Part shown: positions 20,201 to 29,715 of the stretch, piece after piece | How positions within the stretch are numbered: position 1 is the stretch's first letter | Layout: each line of letters opens with the position of its first letter | DNA from: Neodiprion pinetum | Taxonomy: Eukaryota; Arthropoda; Insecta; Hymenoptera; Diprionidae | Assembly: GCF_021155775.2 (NCBI RefSeq) | Contig: NC_060238.1 | Location: forward strand, 15,104,542 to 15,168,541 | Direction: 5' to 3' | DNA length: 64,000 nucleotides | Notes under the pieces: generated by a model | Told to the model about the DNA's origin: nothing | Database searches by the model: none | What the model saw: the letters and a program-made list of their open reading frames with translations, nothing else | Program-made: the position numbers and the translations under genes

Positions 20201-20263
20201 CGTAAATCCTGGCTGTCCTTTTGACTGTTTGGTGATATATTTAGATTTACTATTATTTGATTG

Positions 20264-20692
20264 TTACTTTTGATACTTATTACTCACTATCTGAATTTTA
20301 TTTTGGTTCTGCAAGACATCAAAGTGTCCACTGTCCCCGTCGCCGGTGAAGAGTAGCGAGAATTGTGTTCCATTTTGTGATCCGATCCGGTGTGGATGAA
20401 TTTGTTCTTCGCGATACACGATTAAACATATCTTAAAAATGTCCGCAGCTGCATATATTGTATTTTTATTCATATGTGATTTGTAATCACCAGGTGATTT
20501 AATCACAGCACCGTTTGACTCATTACCTGTAATAAAACCCGCAAATGTAGACCAATTATCCACTATATTTGAAACGATACTCAGTCTTACCTCTGCGTGT
20601 CGATCTTGAGTGCCGTATACACAATACGCCAACGCGCGAAAAAGACAATTCCCGTCGGGAATCATCTTGATAATTTTCGTTTGCATGTTCAT
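20264..20692 (-). CDS. OTU-like cysteine protease of Helitron B
   Basis: 142 residues starting MNMQTKIIKMIPDGNCLFRA; catalytic Asp/Cys in DGNCLF and His in SGHFDVL. It is nearly the same as the copy A protein but lacks a short segment after the middle SHMNKN. The ORF ends AAG TAA CAA TCA; the six bases after the stop (CAATCA) match the CARYYA readthrough consensus known from tobacco mosaic virus, and the frame then stays open for 21 codons to the AT-hook ATG. Confidence 0.85.
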   Translation of the reverse strand: MNMQTKIIKMIPDGNCLFRALAYCVYGTQDRHAEVRLSIVSNIVDNWSTFAGFITGNESNGAVIKSPGDYKSHMNKNTIYAAADIFKICLIVYREEQIHPHRIGSQNGTQFSLLFTGDGDSGHFDVLQNQNKIQIVSNKYQK

Positions 20693-20926
20693 TTTTTGCG
20701 CGTCAGAAACAGATACCTATAAAGATATTTGTCAAAGACTGTCATAAACAGCCGATGACAGCTGTCAAAGGGTTTGCTAGATGCTTTTTGTTTTGTTTTC
20801 GGGATCTCACCCCACCGCAAACTTCATGCGTATACTATTGTTATTATAATCTTTTTTTTTGCTATTGTTATTATAATCTTTTCCTACGTTCATTTGTTTG
20901 AAACTTTTTTATTAGATAGAGAGATT

Positions 20927-21786
20927 AGTTCTAAATAAACTCAGTAATTTTAATATTATCGAACTTATTAACTTTTAATCATAATTTCAAACGATAAAAT
21001 CAAATTTCACGATTTTTCTTCCATTCTACTATTATTTTTTCCCAGTTACTATAATTTCACGGCCCTGATACTATAATCCCACTCTCCGTGCCTGCTAACA
21101 CTGTACTAAGGTAGCTTCACACTAATGAAGCTAACTGCACATCATTGCCCGAGTAAAAAACGATCAGCTGAGTAGAAGAATACTGCTAATGCAACGAACC
21201 TTTCTGTGAAAAATTTCAAGTGTTTGTTTTGTGTCGTGTAAGTGTTTAATTGTTAATCAGGTATGTCAATTATATCGAAACAAATAATATTTATTAATAG
21301 TTAAGAAATATTCATTTGCCCGATTCTATCTATAAATTTCTAAATCATCAACTCGGTCTAACCTATTTCTTTTAATTCATTACAACATGAAGATTTTTTT
21401 TTATTACGATTTATTCGAATTACAATTAATGAAACTTTTTTTGATCATTATTTTAGCAATTATTATTTAATAATAAATGATTTTCTACTTATGTTGACAC
21501 TTCGATAAATATTGATAGAACGTGACAAAGTGAGGTTATACATTGGAATACATTCAACAATGTTCTTCACCAAATGATTTATTGAATATTAATAAATTAT
21601 TTATAAGAGAGTAATAAAATTTCATGACCACAAACAAATGATCTCTAATAAATGATTTGTTAACTGATGATTAATATTTATTGGAAATCTTCTATTAATA
21701 AATCTTATTATAATTTTTATATCGTCATTATTTCAATAGAATAATTTTTTTTTAAAGGTTAATTCAGTAAACTCAACTAATTCATA
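20927..21786. other. AT-rich stretch upstream of the hAT remnant
   Basis: Contains ACTATAATK motifs (21040-21085) and a donor-like gtaagtg at 21238. It may be 5' sequence of the hAT element, but no hAT inverted repeat could be placed. No ORF of note. Confidence 0.4.
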
Positions 21787-21843
21787 ATGTCTGAAGAAAT
21801 CCAAGTAGAAGTTGATGTTATTTCAAATCAAATAATTGTCGAT

Positions 21844-21859
21844 GATTCTGATACTGATG
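21844..21859. repeat. 16-bp target-site duplication flanking the Penelope insertion (left copy)
   Basis: GATTCTGATACTGATG here and again at 24758-24773, directly on both sides of the Penelope element, within the acidic coding stretch of the hAT gene. Confidence 0.8.
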
Positions 21860-21911
21860 AATTAAACTAGGGAGTACTTCAGGAAATAAATTCTTTGAAT
21901 CCCAACATCGG

Positions 21912-24013
21912 ATGCTAAACAATAAATTCATTGCTATCAAAAATCGTAATATCAACAAATTCACCAATTTACTTGCACAAAAAAAATCTTTGAACAAACA
22001 CAAAGATTCGTATTCAATTGGAAAAAATAATTGGTTAATAAATCTAACTGACACTCCTATTCCTGAAAATGTTACTGAAATAGTACAACTTGGTCACAAA
22101 TTCGGACGTCCATACAACAATCGTGATCTTCCGGTCTTCAACCTCATTTCCAATTTTGAAGAAAAAATTACGATTTTTCCTACTGAGTCAAGAAATCAAG
22201 TTAGATCCGATTTCACTAACCGAGTTCTTGTTTTCCCAAAGTACCCCAGAAACAACATCAATAATTCAGTCACTGACAAAAAAATTCGTGACACCATGAC
22301 TTTTAAAAAAAACAACCCTAACATTATGTTTTTAAAAGCTGACAAAGGCAATACGTCGGTTGCTATGCATAGAGACTCTTATAACAACAAAATGAGGCAG
22401 CAGCTTTCTGACACCAACACTTATAGAATTGCTAAATATGATCTGTGTAACTCCCTACAAACTAGGGTGAATAAACTCACGTTCAATTGGTTTACCTCCG
22501 AACTAATAAACAAAAACCTACATAGAAGCATTTCTACTTACAACAGTGTCCCTCCACGCGCATATGGGCTACCTAAAATTCACAAAGAGGAAGTCCCATT
22601 AAGAATTATCATCTCATTTGTCAATAGCCCGACCTATGCCTTAGTCAAGACAATTAATTCATGGCTCACCACTAATATCACACCTCCCACCTCTAGAGTT
22701 AAAGATAGCTTTTCCTTAGTTGACACAATAAAAACATTGATTATCCCAGACAACTATACCTTAATATCGCTAGATGTAATATCACTCTTTACTAACGTTC
22801 CGACAGATCTCGCATTGCGCGCAGTAAACAACCGTTGGGCTTCTCTTGAAAATAAGATCCCAATTCCCCTTATTGAACTAGATAAAGCTTTAAAAATATG
22901 TTTTGATTCTGCAATATTCAAAATTAACAACGATACGTATGCACAACAATTCGGGTTGCCCATGGGATCTCCTCTCTCCCCAATCTTGTCAGACCTTGTC
23001 ATGGAAGACTTGGAAACGTCTTGCATTAACAATCTCGATTTTGATCTACCGTTTTATTTTCGATATGTTGATGATATTCTTATTGCTGTTCCAAAAGAAA
23101 AAATAGATTACACTCTTAATACTTTTAACCGATATCATCCACGTTTACAATTTACTATCGAAACAGAAGAAAATAACGCCATCAATTTCTTAGATGTATT
23201 GTTGATACACAACAACAATAATATCAAAACGGATTGTTCCACAAAAAAACCTGGTCACAAAGATATCTGAATTTCAATTCTCACCATCCAATGTCCTACA
23301 AAATAGGCACCATCATTAACCTAGTTGACCGAGCCATCAAACTTTCTAGTACAGAGTTCCAGGAAAAAAACCTGTCGCTCATATACAATATACTAAGATG
23401 GAATGATTACCCTCATGGCCTATTACACCAACATATTAATAAGAGACGTACCTACATCAACAACTTACCTGACAATAATATTGACTCTGCTCCCGCAGAC
23501 GATAACAATAGACCTGCTACTACATATATCCCCATCCCATATGTATCTGGTCTCTTTGAGTCTCTGAACCGCCTATTCGCCAAACATAATGTCAAGTTTG
23601 TTGGAAAAAATTCAAAAGATTTACAACTAGTTTTTGATACGGGAAAAGATAAGATCCCCATTGGCAAACGATCCAATGTTGTGTATAAAATACCTTGCAA
23701 TGATTGCAACCAAGTTTACATAGGTCAAACTGGCCGCCACCTTAACACCAGAATCAGGGAACACCAACGCAATGTACATGAGATTGAAGAACGTTACACG
23801 GCTCTAACAAAACATAGTATCGATAAACAACATACTTTTAATTACGACAATACAAACATCCTTTGTGAAGAACACAATTATTATAAAAGACTATTACTAG
23901 AAATGTGCAACATTGTAGGTCACACCAATTCTGTTAATCTTAGACAAGATGTTGAACATTTAAGTAATATTTACAAACCTCTAATCTCCGCCCACACAAC
24001 AAATATTGTTTAA
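21912..24013 (+). pseudogene. Penelope RT plus GIY-YIG endonuclease, one frameshift
   Basis: RT domain: PKIHKEEVPLRIIISFVNSP (about 22575-22630), GLPMGSPLSPIL (about 22955) and the catalytic FRYVDDILIAV (about 23055). It ends with FLDVLL and then shifts frame near 23235, a one-base loss. The second frame (23234-24013) has YKIPCNDCNQVYIGQTGR, the GIY-YIG nuclease core with its Cys-rich finger, and the arginine of TRIREHQ. The C-terminus ends near LSNIYKPLIS. The N-terminus may be a few codons short. The protein copies RNA at nicked ends. Confidence 0.85.
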
Positions 24014-24671
24014 CCTTAACTAGATACAAAAAAATTTTTTTGTCCCCATAACACAGTTCTTTCTACATAATTTTTTTTTCGCAAAATCTTTATTGTTTTT
24101 CTGTATAATTGTTTATATTAGGTTCACCTTCACTCTGGATCATATTTGTTTCTCCCATCAGTCGTTATTCACCTGTTGACCCAATCGGTTCAACCAACAA
24201 TAATTTTTGGTTAGACATGTGGAACATAGTCATAAAGAGCCTACCTCCACTTCTTGGACACTAGCAAATTAATTTTACTGCTAAAAAGACCTTCTTTAAA
24301 AACCTTTTAACACAATGACATACTGACTGTGAAGAAACATAGTTCTTTAATCTTTTTAATTAATGACTTCCAACTATTAACTCCTACATGTAAAATAACT
24401 AGAAGATTGACATTGACTACCGTCACTCAAAGAACATTGTCTCCACTAATTGTAAATTGTGAATTCGACTACATCTTAGTCCACTTACTTATAAAAAAAG
24501 GTAAATAACACTTAAAGCCATTCTTTTTTCAATTAATCAAAATGTTCTTACTAACCAATAATATATAATAGCCCTAAGAGTATTACATCTACAATATTTA
24601 ATGTCTGATTACTTCTGGTATTATTATTTATAAAAAAAATTTTTGTTGTTCTTGACAGTTAAATAAATAAT
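24014..24671. other. 3' non-coding region of the Penelope element
   Basis: AT-rich, with no ORF. No further structure before the hammerhead-like motif. Confidence 0.6.
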
Positions 24672-24712
24672 TCGTTCTGAGGAGGGCCCATATCCGGGTC
24701 AAAACGTTAACT
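24672..24712 (+). ncRNA. Hammerhead-ribozyme-like motif at the Penelope 3' end
   Basis: CTGAGGA core followed by a GGCCC/GGGTC stem and AAAACG. It resembles the minimal hammerheads of Penelope elements (CUGANGA, stem II, GAAAC), but the second core box reads AAAAC, so activity is doubtful. Related sequences lie at 62943-62985 (minus, GAAACG kept) and 35051-35092. Confidence 0.55.
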
Positions 24713-27094
24713 AAAAATACGTTTACTTAATTGACCGATCACCAAGATTCTATAATGGATTCTGATACTGATGTTGATGACGACGATGAGGTTAACAATA
24801 CTGATGATATTGTTACTGAAAATGCGAATAGTTATGTACGTAGTGCTGCTTGGATTTATTTTAAGCTGGATAAAAGAAACAGTAAAAAAGCAATCTGCAA
24901 TCTTTGTGCCCAAATTTTAAGTTTACCTACATGTATTTTACTTATAAATTCATCATTGTTTCTTATCTGTTATTAAATTATAATTATAAATATACATCTG
25001 TGTAGGAACCACTTCACCAATGTTGAACCATCTCCGAGCGAAGCATAAAGATGATTATAAAAAATATCTCGAAGAAAGAAATCAGAAACCCAAGAGTGCT
25101 GATGGCGATCCAGAAGAAAAAACAAAAATCGTAAACAAAGTCTTCTTCCTGTTCACGAAAAACAAGAAATTGATCAGCTCATCATAGAAATGATTGCTAT
25201 TGATTTAAAACCATTCTCTTGTGTTGAGGATCGAGGTTTTACAAATTTTTTAAAAAAATTGTCTCCTGACTATGAGCCACCATGTCGGATAACATTTTCC
25301 CGCAGTCTCGCTCCTATTCTTTATCATAAAACTAAACAAACATTAATCGCGCAATTACGTAGAGAATTAGAGTCAGGCTTAATGAGTCTTTCATTTACAA
25401 CAGATTGTTGGAAATCTAAAGCAAATGATTCTTATATTTCGTTGACTTTACACTACTTAACTGCTGATTTTTTTCCCAAAAATCTTATGTTGAACATAAA
25501 ACAATTACTTGATCAACACGCTGCGACGGCCGCGTAGCGCTGGTCGCTCTCCCCGGCTTCCCCTTCCACGCGGCGCGTCGATCGGTCCCGGAAGAACCTC
25601 CACTTCTCACATCAATAAATACGACTAATAATGGTGGAAAACAAATTCTACTGGTTCCTATGGATAATATGACTCTTCCTCTGTGTAGTCGTCGAGGTCT
25701 CGTCGCTTCATATAAATAAACAAAGGAAGGAGAATTTTCAAAGAAAAGTGTTATCTTGGCTCCTAATTATCGTGGAACAAAATTCGGGATACCAAAATTC
25801 GTAGAAAAATAACAGCTTTCCAATGCATTTTGTCGCATTTCGATATGATCATATTTTCCTCATTGTTTTTTAGTTTCAAAAACTACGTTTCTTTGACGCC
25901 ATTTTTGTAGGTTTCTAATTACAAAAATCGATTTTCCAAAAATTGCAAGTTGTAGATCAACTCTTTGAATATCCAAAACCGTTTCGTTCATTGCTTTATG
26001 GTTATCCATAGGGCAAGAAATAACAATCCAGTGGGACACCTTTCTTAGTTGCAAATTAGATTGTTGCTAAACTATCAACTTTATTTCAACCAAATTTCAA
26101 CTATGCTTTTTATTACTTGAAAGCTTCCCAAATCCACAAATTCAACATCTTAAATGCATTGTAACATTTTTTCATAAAATAATGCACAAAACGCCTTTTT
26201 TCATTTTCCGAGCGCGATAGTTAAGCAACAAATTAGAATATCGACATCGGATCAACTCTAATCGATAGATTTCTCAATTGTCCACAACTTTTAATTCAAC
26301 TGTTTTTTCGATCCGACCAATAGTTTTCATTATATAAGCAGAAAACAAAAAAAAAAACAAACATGATTTTCGGCATTAAACCGCTAATTGTTGATAAACG
26401 CATGGACAGAATTTGGCGCAAGCTTTAGGGGATAATATGAACACCTGTTTCTGCCGGAATCCACAGCTACATTTCGGGCAGGCGAAAATTTCACGAAAAA
26501 AGTTCATTTGACTAGACGTTATTATTTCCCGAGCTATCGTTACTTTTTTTTCCACCGATTGCAATAAAGTTCTCACTCTCGTTTTTAATTAACAAAATAA
26601 TAATTTGCGTAGCGTCATTTGCAACTTGGGTAAGATCACGTCGCCCAGTGGCGTGTAGTTTCAAGTAAATTCTTGCATTACATCGCTTCTCCCGACCTAC
26701 GCTCATTTTTCACTGTTACCTATCGTCTCTCGTTTCAAAGCTACCGTTTAATTCTATTTTACCGAAATTTTTATGAACAACCATTGCCTGTTTTATTAAG
26801 TACCGCTATCGATACCATTTCATTTGCCTGTCTTAACCGTGTAACCTACTCGACAATATATGACTGATTAACCTGTTCATTTTTCTGACTTCAGTTCATT
26901 CTTTATTTCATCATTTTCTTCAATTCTTCAATCATCCTGAGCTGTGCCTTGAATACTGCCGCTCTACCAGTTTGTGTGAGTACCCGAGCCTAGCCAGCCA
27001 TACAACGGGTTCTCTAGTTATTTTCCGTATGATTTCGTATTATTTTTCTTGGTTTGTATTATTGTTTGAAAATTGACGCTAACGCGTCTGGCGC

Positions 27095-27112
27095 CCAACG
27101 TGAGTGATTTTG
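27095..27112 (+). promoter_or_regulatory. Primer binding site, tRNA-Lys type (remnant element)
   Basis: TGGCGCCCAACG matches the complement of the tRNA-Lys 3' end used by many retroelements. A similar site occurs at 63589 and, on the minus strand, at 61584-61595. Confidence 0.65.
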
Positions 27113-27250
27113 TTATAGTTCAATGTTCCGAATAAGTGGAGAATCGCGCCAAAGTGTCAATGGTAAGTCCTCATCTGCAGGTAACAGAATTTAGCGTTAC
27201 AATACATAGTTTATGTTTTATCTTTTTATTATCATTTCTACTTTTATTAT

Positions 27251-27254
27251 ATAT
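27251..27254. repeat. Target-site duplication ATAT of G1 copy 2 (left)
   Basis: ATAT before the left LTR and again after the right LTR at 34979-34982. Confidence 0.85.
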
Positions 27255-27532
27255 TGTAACGATTTAGGCGTTACGTTAATAAAATATGGATCCGCGAGTT
27301 TACTTATTATCAAATCAAAGGCGTGAACAAAAATATCGTGATAAATGCTTTTAATGCAATATACGTGTTTCTTGTTTAAAGTCTGAAACAAGACTGTTTT
27401 TACAATAATGTTGGTTGGCGCAGCAACCTTATTCTTTTTAAAGACATAAGAGGTTTATAAACGTCTTTTATCTATGCCGACTACTAGATCATTAAAGAGG
27501 GGGCAAAAGGGGTGATTTCACCCTTTGTAACA
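27255..27532 (-). repeat. 3' LTR of G1 copy 2
   Basis: 278 bp, TGTAAC...GTAACA, identical by reading to 34701-34978. Confidence 0.96.
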
Positions 27533-27548
27533 CTACTCCCCCCCGAGG
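27533..27548 (-). promoter_or_regulatory. Polypurine tract of G1
   Basis: On the minus strand CCTCGGGGGGGAGTAG abuts the 3' LTR and would prime plus-strand DNA synthesis. Confidence 0.85.
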
Positions 27549-28459
27549 AAAAGAGTCGTCCCGACTCGGGAAAAGATAAAACAATTTTAAAAATAGTCTA
27601 GTAGTCAGTGCTCAAAGGTGAGTTGGAGCTGTGGCTCTAAAAATTTAAGAACTCCCTTTTTTACTATCTGGCATTTGCCCACAGTCTCAAGGTAAACCAC
27701 AGAAAACCTTGAGCAGATAGTTGAGCGTTAAATAATCTCAAAAATTTATGTGCCATGTTTTATAAAGGTTAGTGTTATTAAGTGTTATGTGGCTTCATGA
27801 ATTCAAAGTTATCCGCAACGGCCCAGATTGATGTCGGGAAGAAATTCAATCTTCTTCATGAAGGATCCCTTCGAAACAGGTTCGGATGAAAACATCGAAC
27901 CGGGAACCGACAATTCCAGGACCAAATAAGACGAAAACAGACTTCTCTTCATATGAAATAAGAAAATCGTGGGGTGACTTCTTTAAAAATAGTTCACCCT
28001 AGAGTTTTGGAAGGACAAATGTGAGTTATGGTAAAACAATTCAAATTCACTAAGTGAATTTGGGAGAATACTTCAATAAAATAAATTGAATATGTATTCA
28101 AAAGAAAAGAAACGATCTTATCTGAATTATTTCTGCGTCCTTCTTCAAAATAAGACCACCAGTCATCCTCAGGAATCGGGGAAAGATTGGATGGGAAAAG
28201 GCTGTGTCAAATAACCTGAAAAAGTGCTCACAAAAACTGACACTTGAGGTTAATAAAATGTGAAAATCAAGCAATCGCTCATCGACCTCGAAAAATAATC
28301 GTGGCTCCTTTCACATTAATAAACCAAAGCATATCCGACACAAAACTCGATTCCAGAGAAGAAATTTCTAGAAAGAAACAATCAAAGAAAACAAATTTCA
28401 AATTGATTAGCAACCCAGAAATAACAAATCATTATCAGACTTCCGTAGTAAGAAGAACC
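27549..28459 (+). promoter_or_regulatory. G1 3' untranslated region, presumed promoter of the antisense gene
   Basis: About 900 bp without an ATG-initiated long ORF. A TATAAAG box lies at 27761-27767 on the plus strand, in the right orientation for the gene at 28460-28933. The frame of that gene is open upstream to 28244 but has no ATG there. An upstream intron is possible. Confidence 0.4.
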
Positions 28460-28933
28460 ATGTCAAAAATTCACAATTTAATAAACGCGGGAACATTAGC
28501 CCAAACCTTTGACTTTCTTAATTTTAAAAATTTATCAGAAGAAGAATTAGAAAACGAATTCCAGAATTCGTGGAAAAAGTTTTCTTGTGGGTTTTTCGAT
28601 TTTCGAATCGAAGAAGGAAAAATTGGTCTTCTGTGCACGTCATGCTGCACCCGCAGGTAAATGAAAAAACAAACACAAGAAACAACCCCTTATTTGATGA
28701 ATATCTTATATGAATTTTTTTTTTTTTTTTATTGTGAAAATTCCAGTCCTGAACATCCGCGAGGTGAAGTTGACCTCCACGTAACCTTTCTGAAGGACAA
28801 TACTTCCTGCATCGTTTGCAAAGATAGTCTTATCCTCATTGAAAAACCGACGGAAGGTTGCTCCGAATGTGAAGCCGTAAAAATGGAATTGAAAACAATT
28901 ATTAAAACCGCATACCACTTCCAAATTATTTAG
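28460..28933 (+). CDS. Antisense Cys-rich protein gene in G1, two exons
   Basis: Lies on the strand opposite to gag-pol. Exons 28460-28656 and 28747-28933; the intron 28657-28746 starts GTAAAT, has a long T tract and ends TTCCAG, and splicing restores one frame of 127 residues. I chose the ATG at 28460 (MSKIHNLINAG) because upstream codons lack ATG. The N-terminal half is helical and acidic (LSEEELENEFQNSWKKF). The C-terminal half has CTSCC, CIVC and CSEC pairs that look like zinc ligands. A poly(A) signal AATAAA follows at 28976-28981. I do not recognise the family. It is convergent with dNK. A captured host gene or a silencing/defence antagonist are possible but unproved. Confidence 0.65.
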
Positions 28934-28975
28934 TTTTTTTTTTTTTTAAACTGTTCAAATATTCTTGAAAATACA

Positions 28976-28981
28976 AATAAA
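28976..28981 (+). terminator. Poly(A) signal of the antisense gene
   Basis: AATAAA 43 bases after the TAG of the plus-strand gene, just before the dNK stop on the other strand. Confidence 0.6.
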
Positions 28982-29007
28982 ATGAAATTGAATTAAAAGG
29001 TTTAACT

Positions 29008-29700
29008 TTATCTGTGTGTCATTGCAAAACAAAAACTAGAATAAACTTGGTCGGCTGTGGATTCTGCATTGATAACCAAAACAGGAGCCGAAAAAGAAGA
29101 AAAGGTTTGTTTTACTAGCCAATCTTCATGAACCTCATGGATAGTTCTGAGTAGCTCTAAAGAAATACTCGATTCTTCCTCACGAGAACGGGAACTAACA
29201 CGAGCAAAAGAAGTTTCTGGGGAAACTCGCAAATAAACAATCAAATCTACTCTGAGCTCAGACGAGCGAATGAGAAAATCGAAATTTTTTGTCAATAAAT
29301 GAGATTCGAAGTCGCGAAAATTACCTAATCTTCGACGAGCTTCTACAAAACAATTGCTACTGAATATCGATCTTTCCATCACCTTTACAGGCAATGAAGT
29401 CGTCTGCAGATGTCTATCTAACATAACCATTTGAGCGAAATGCTGAAAATAATAGCAATAACGATCTGGGTTCTGATACATCAAATCTAAAAGATTAATT
29501 CCAGCTACATTTCGATATTCTTCAAGAGGTTCTAAAAGTGTACAGACCTGGCGATCTGCTAAAAACCTCTTGGTGAAAGTTGTTTTTCCGCATCCGATAT
29601 TTCCTTCAATAATAATCGTAAGCGGTCGAGTTTTACTCAAATGAATTCCGAAAGGTAAATTTTTCTCCCAATTGATAACCGACTGTAAAGAAGGCCAAAT
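29008..29700 (-). CDS. dNK: Deoxynucleoside kinase carried by the retrotransposon
   Basis: Deoxyribonucleoside kinase of the insect dNK/TK2 family, which phosphorylates deoxynucleosides to dNMPs and so feeds dNTP pools. It shows the P-loop GNIGCGKTT (near 29600), the substrate motif VMERSIFSSNCFVEARRRLG (near 29370), VDLIVYLRVSPE and the LID arginines in SRSREEE, then HEVHEDWL. About 210 residues from the TTG at 29640, compared with roughly 250 for fly dNK. No in-frame ATG precedes the P-loop. The frame is open from the TGA at 29704 and is the pol frame. Either a polyprotein domain reached by readthrough or a spliced product using the acceptor-like TTCTTTACAG at about 29682 would explain its expression. 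It appears intact. Confidence 0.92.
   Translation of the reverse strand: MWPSLQSVINWEKNLPFGIHLSKTRPLTIIIEGNIGCGKTTFTKRFLADRQVCTLLEPLEEYRNVAGINLLDLMYQNPDRYCYYFQHFAQMVMLDRHLQTTSLPVKVMERSIFSSNCFVEARRRLGNFRDFESHLLTKNFDFLIRSSELRVDLIVYLRVSPETSFARVSSRSREEESSISLELLRTIHEVHEDWLVKQTFSSFSAPVLVINAESTADQVYSSFCFAMTHR
29678..29691 (-). promoter_or_regulatory. Possible splice acceptor upstream of dNK
   Basis: Minus strand reads GCCTTCTTTACAG|TC, a pyrimidine run ending in CAG, within the open dNK frame and after the last TGA. A subgenomic RNA spliced here would give dNK its own start. No donor has been demonstrated. Confidence 0.35.
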
Positions 29701-29703
29701 CGA

Positions 29704-29715
29704 TCACAGTCGTCA
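29704..29715 (-). other. Tandem TGA codons separating pol from dNK
   Basis: Pol ends ...GAA CAC CCT TGA CGA CTG TGA TCG ATT and the frame then stays open into dNK. The first stop is UGA-C, the leakiest eukaryotic stop context. Both could also be C-to-T changes of CGA. Confidence 0.75.

Larger units (their letters stand above)
19160..20926 (-). mobile_element. Helitron B, non-autonomous, OTU plus AT-hook cargo
   Basis: Same ends as Helitron A: CTAG with GGGGC-hairpin at 19160 and GATAGAGAGA|T at 20926, inserted between A and T. 1.77 kb and uninterrupted. It carries the OTU ORF and the AT-hook ORF in the same order. It has fewer internal repeat units than copy A and an additional cgcctcgttgttcggcgctt segment near 19210. 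Confidence 0.9.
21860..24757 (+). mobile_element. Penelope-like retroelement inserted in the hAT gene
   Basis: 2.9 kb between the two 16-bp duplications. It encodes RT (21912-23270) and a GIY-YIG endonuclease (to 24013), followed by a 740-bp 3' region ending with a hammerhead-like motif at 24672-24712. No internal long terminal repeat was recognised. The coding region carries one frameshift, so the copy is probably inactive but fairly young. Confidence 0.88.
21787..25537 (+). pseudogene. hAT-family transposase, BED-finger type, split by a Penelope element
   Basis: ATG at 21787 starts MSEEIQVEVDVISNQ and an acidic stretch that is cut at 21859 by the Penelope insertion and resumes at 24758 (DSDTDVDDDDEVNN). 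A BED zinc finger follows (AAWIYFKLDKR...ICNLC), interrupted by a likely intron (donor near 24925, acceptor tgtgtag at about 25006), then LNHLRAKHK completing the finger. After a frameshift near 25140 the frame 25190-25537 encodes a typical hAT N-terminal domain (IAIDLKPFSCVEDRGF, LSFTTDCWKSKANDSYIS, including the first catalytic Asp). It is truncated there; the remaining catalytic core is missing. Confidence 0.82.
25538..27254 (+). other. Non-coding stretch ending in an LTR-end and PBS remnant
   Basis: Begins with a GC-rich 100-bp segment (25520-25600), then AT-rich sequence with a TATATAAG box near 26332. At 27095 it shows TGGCGCCCAACGTGAGTG, a tRNA-Lys-type primer site, so the sequence before it is probably an LTR. 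Gag does not follow because G1 copy 2 sits at 27255. The LTR start could not be placed. Confidence 0.5.

Noticed and set aside
28244..28459. Upstream extension of the antisense gene from a TTG at 28244
   Set aside because: No ATG in that part and basic composition unlike the rest; the ATG at 28460 is the first credible start, though an extra upstream exon cannot be excluded.
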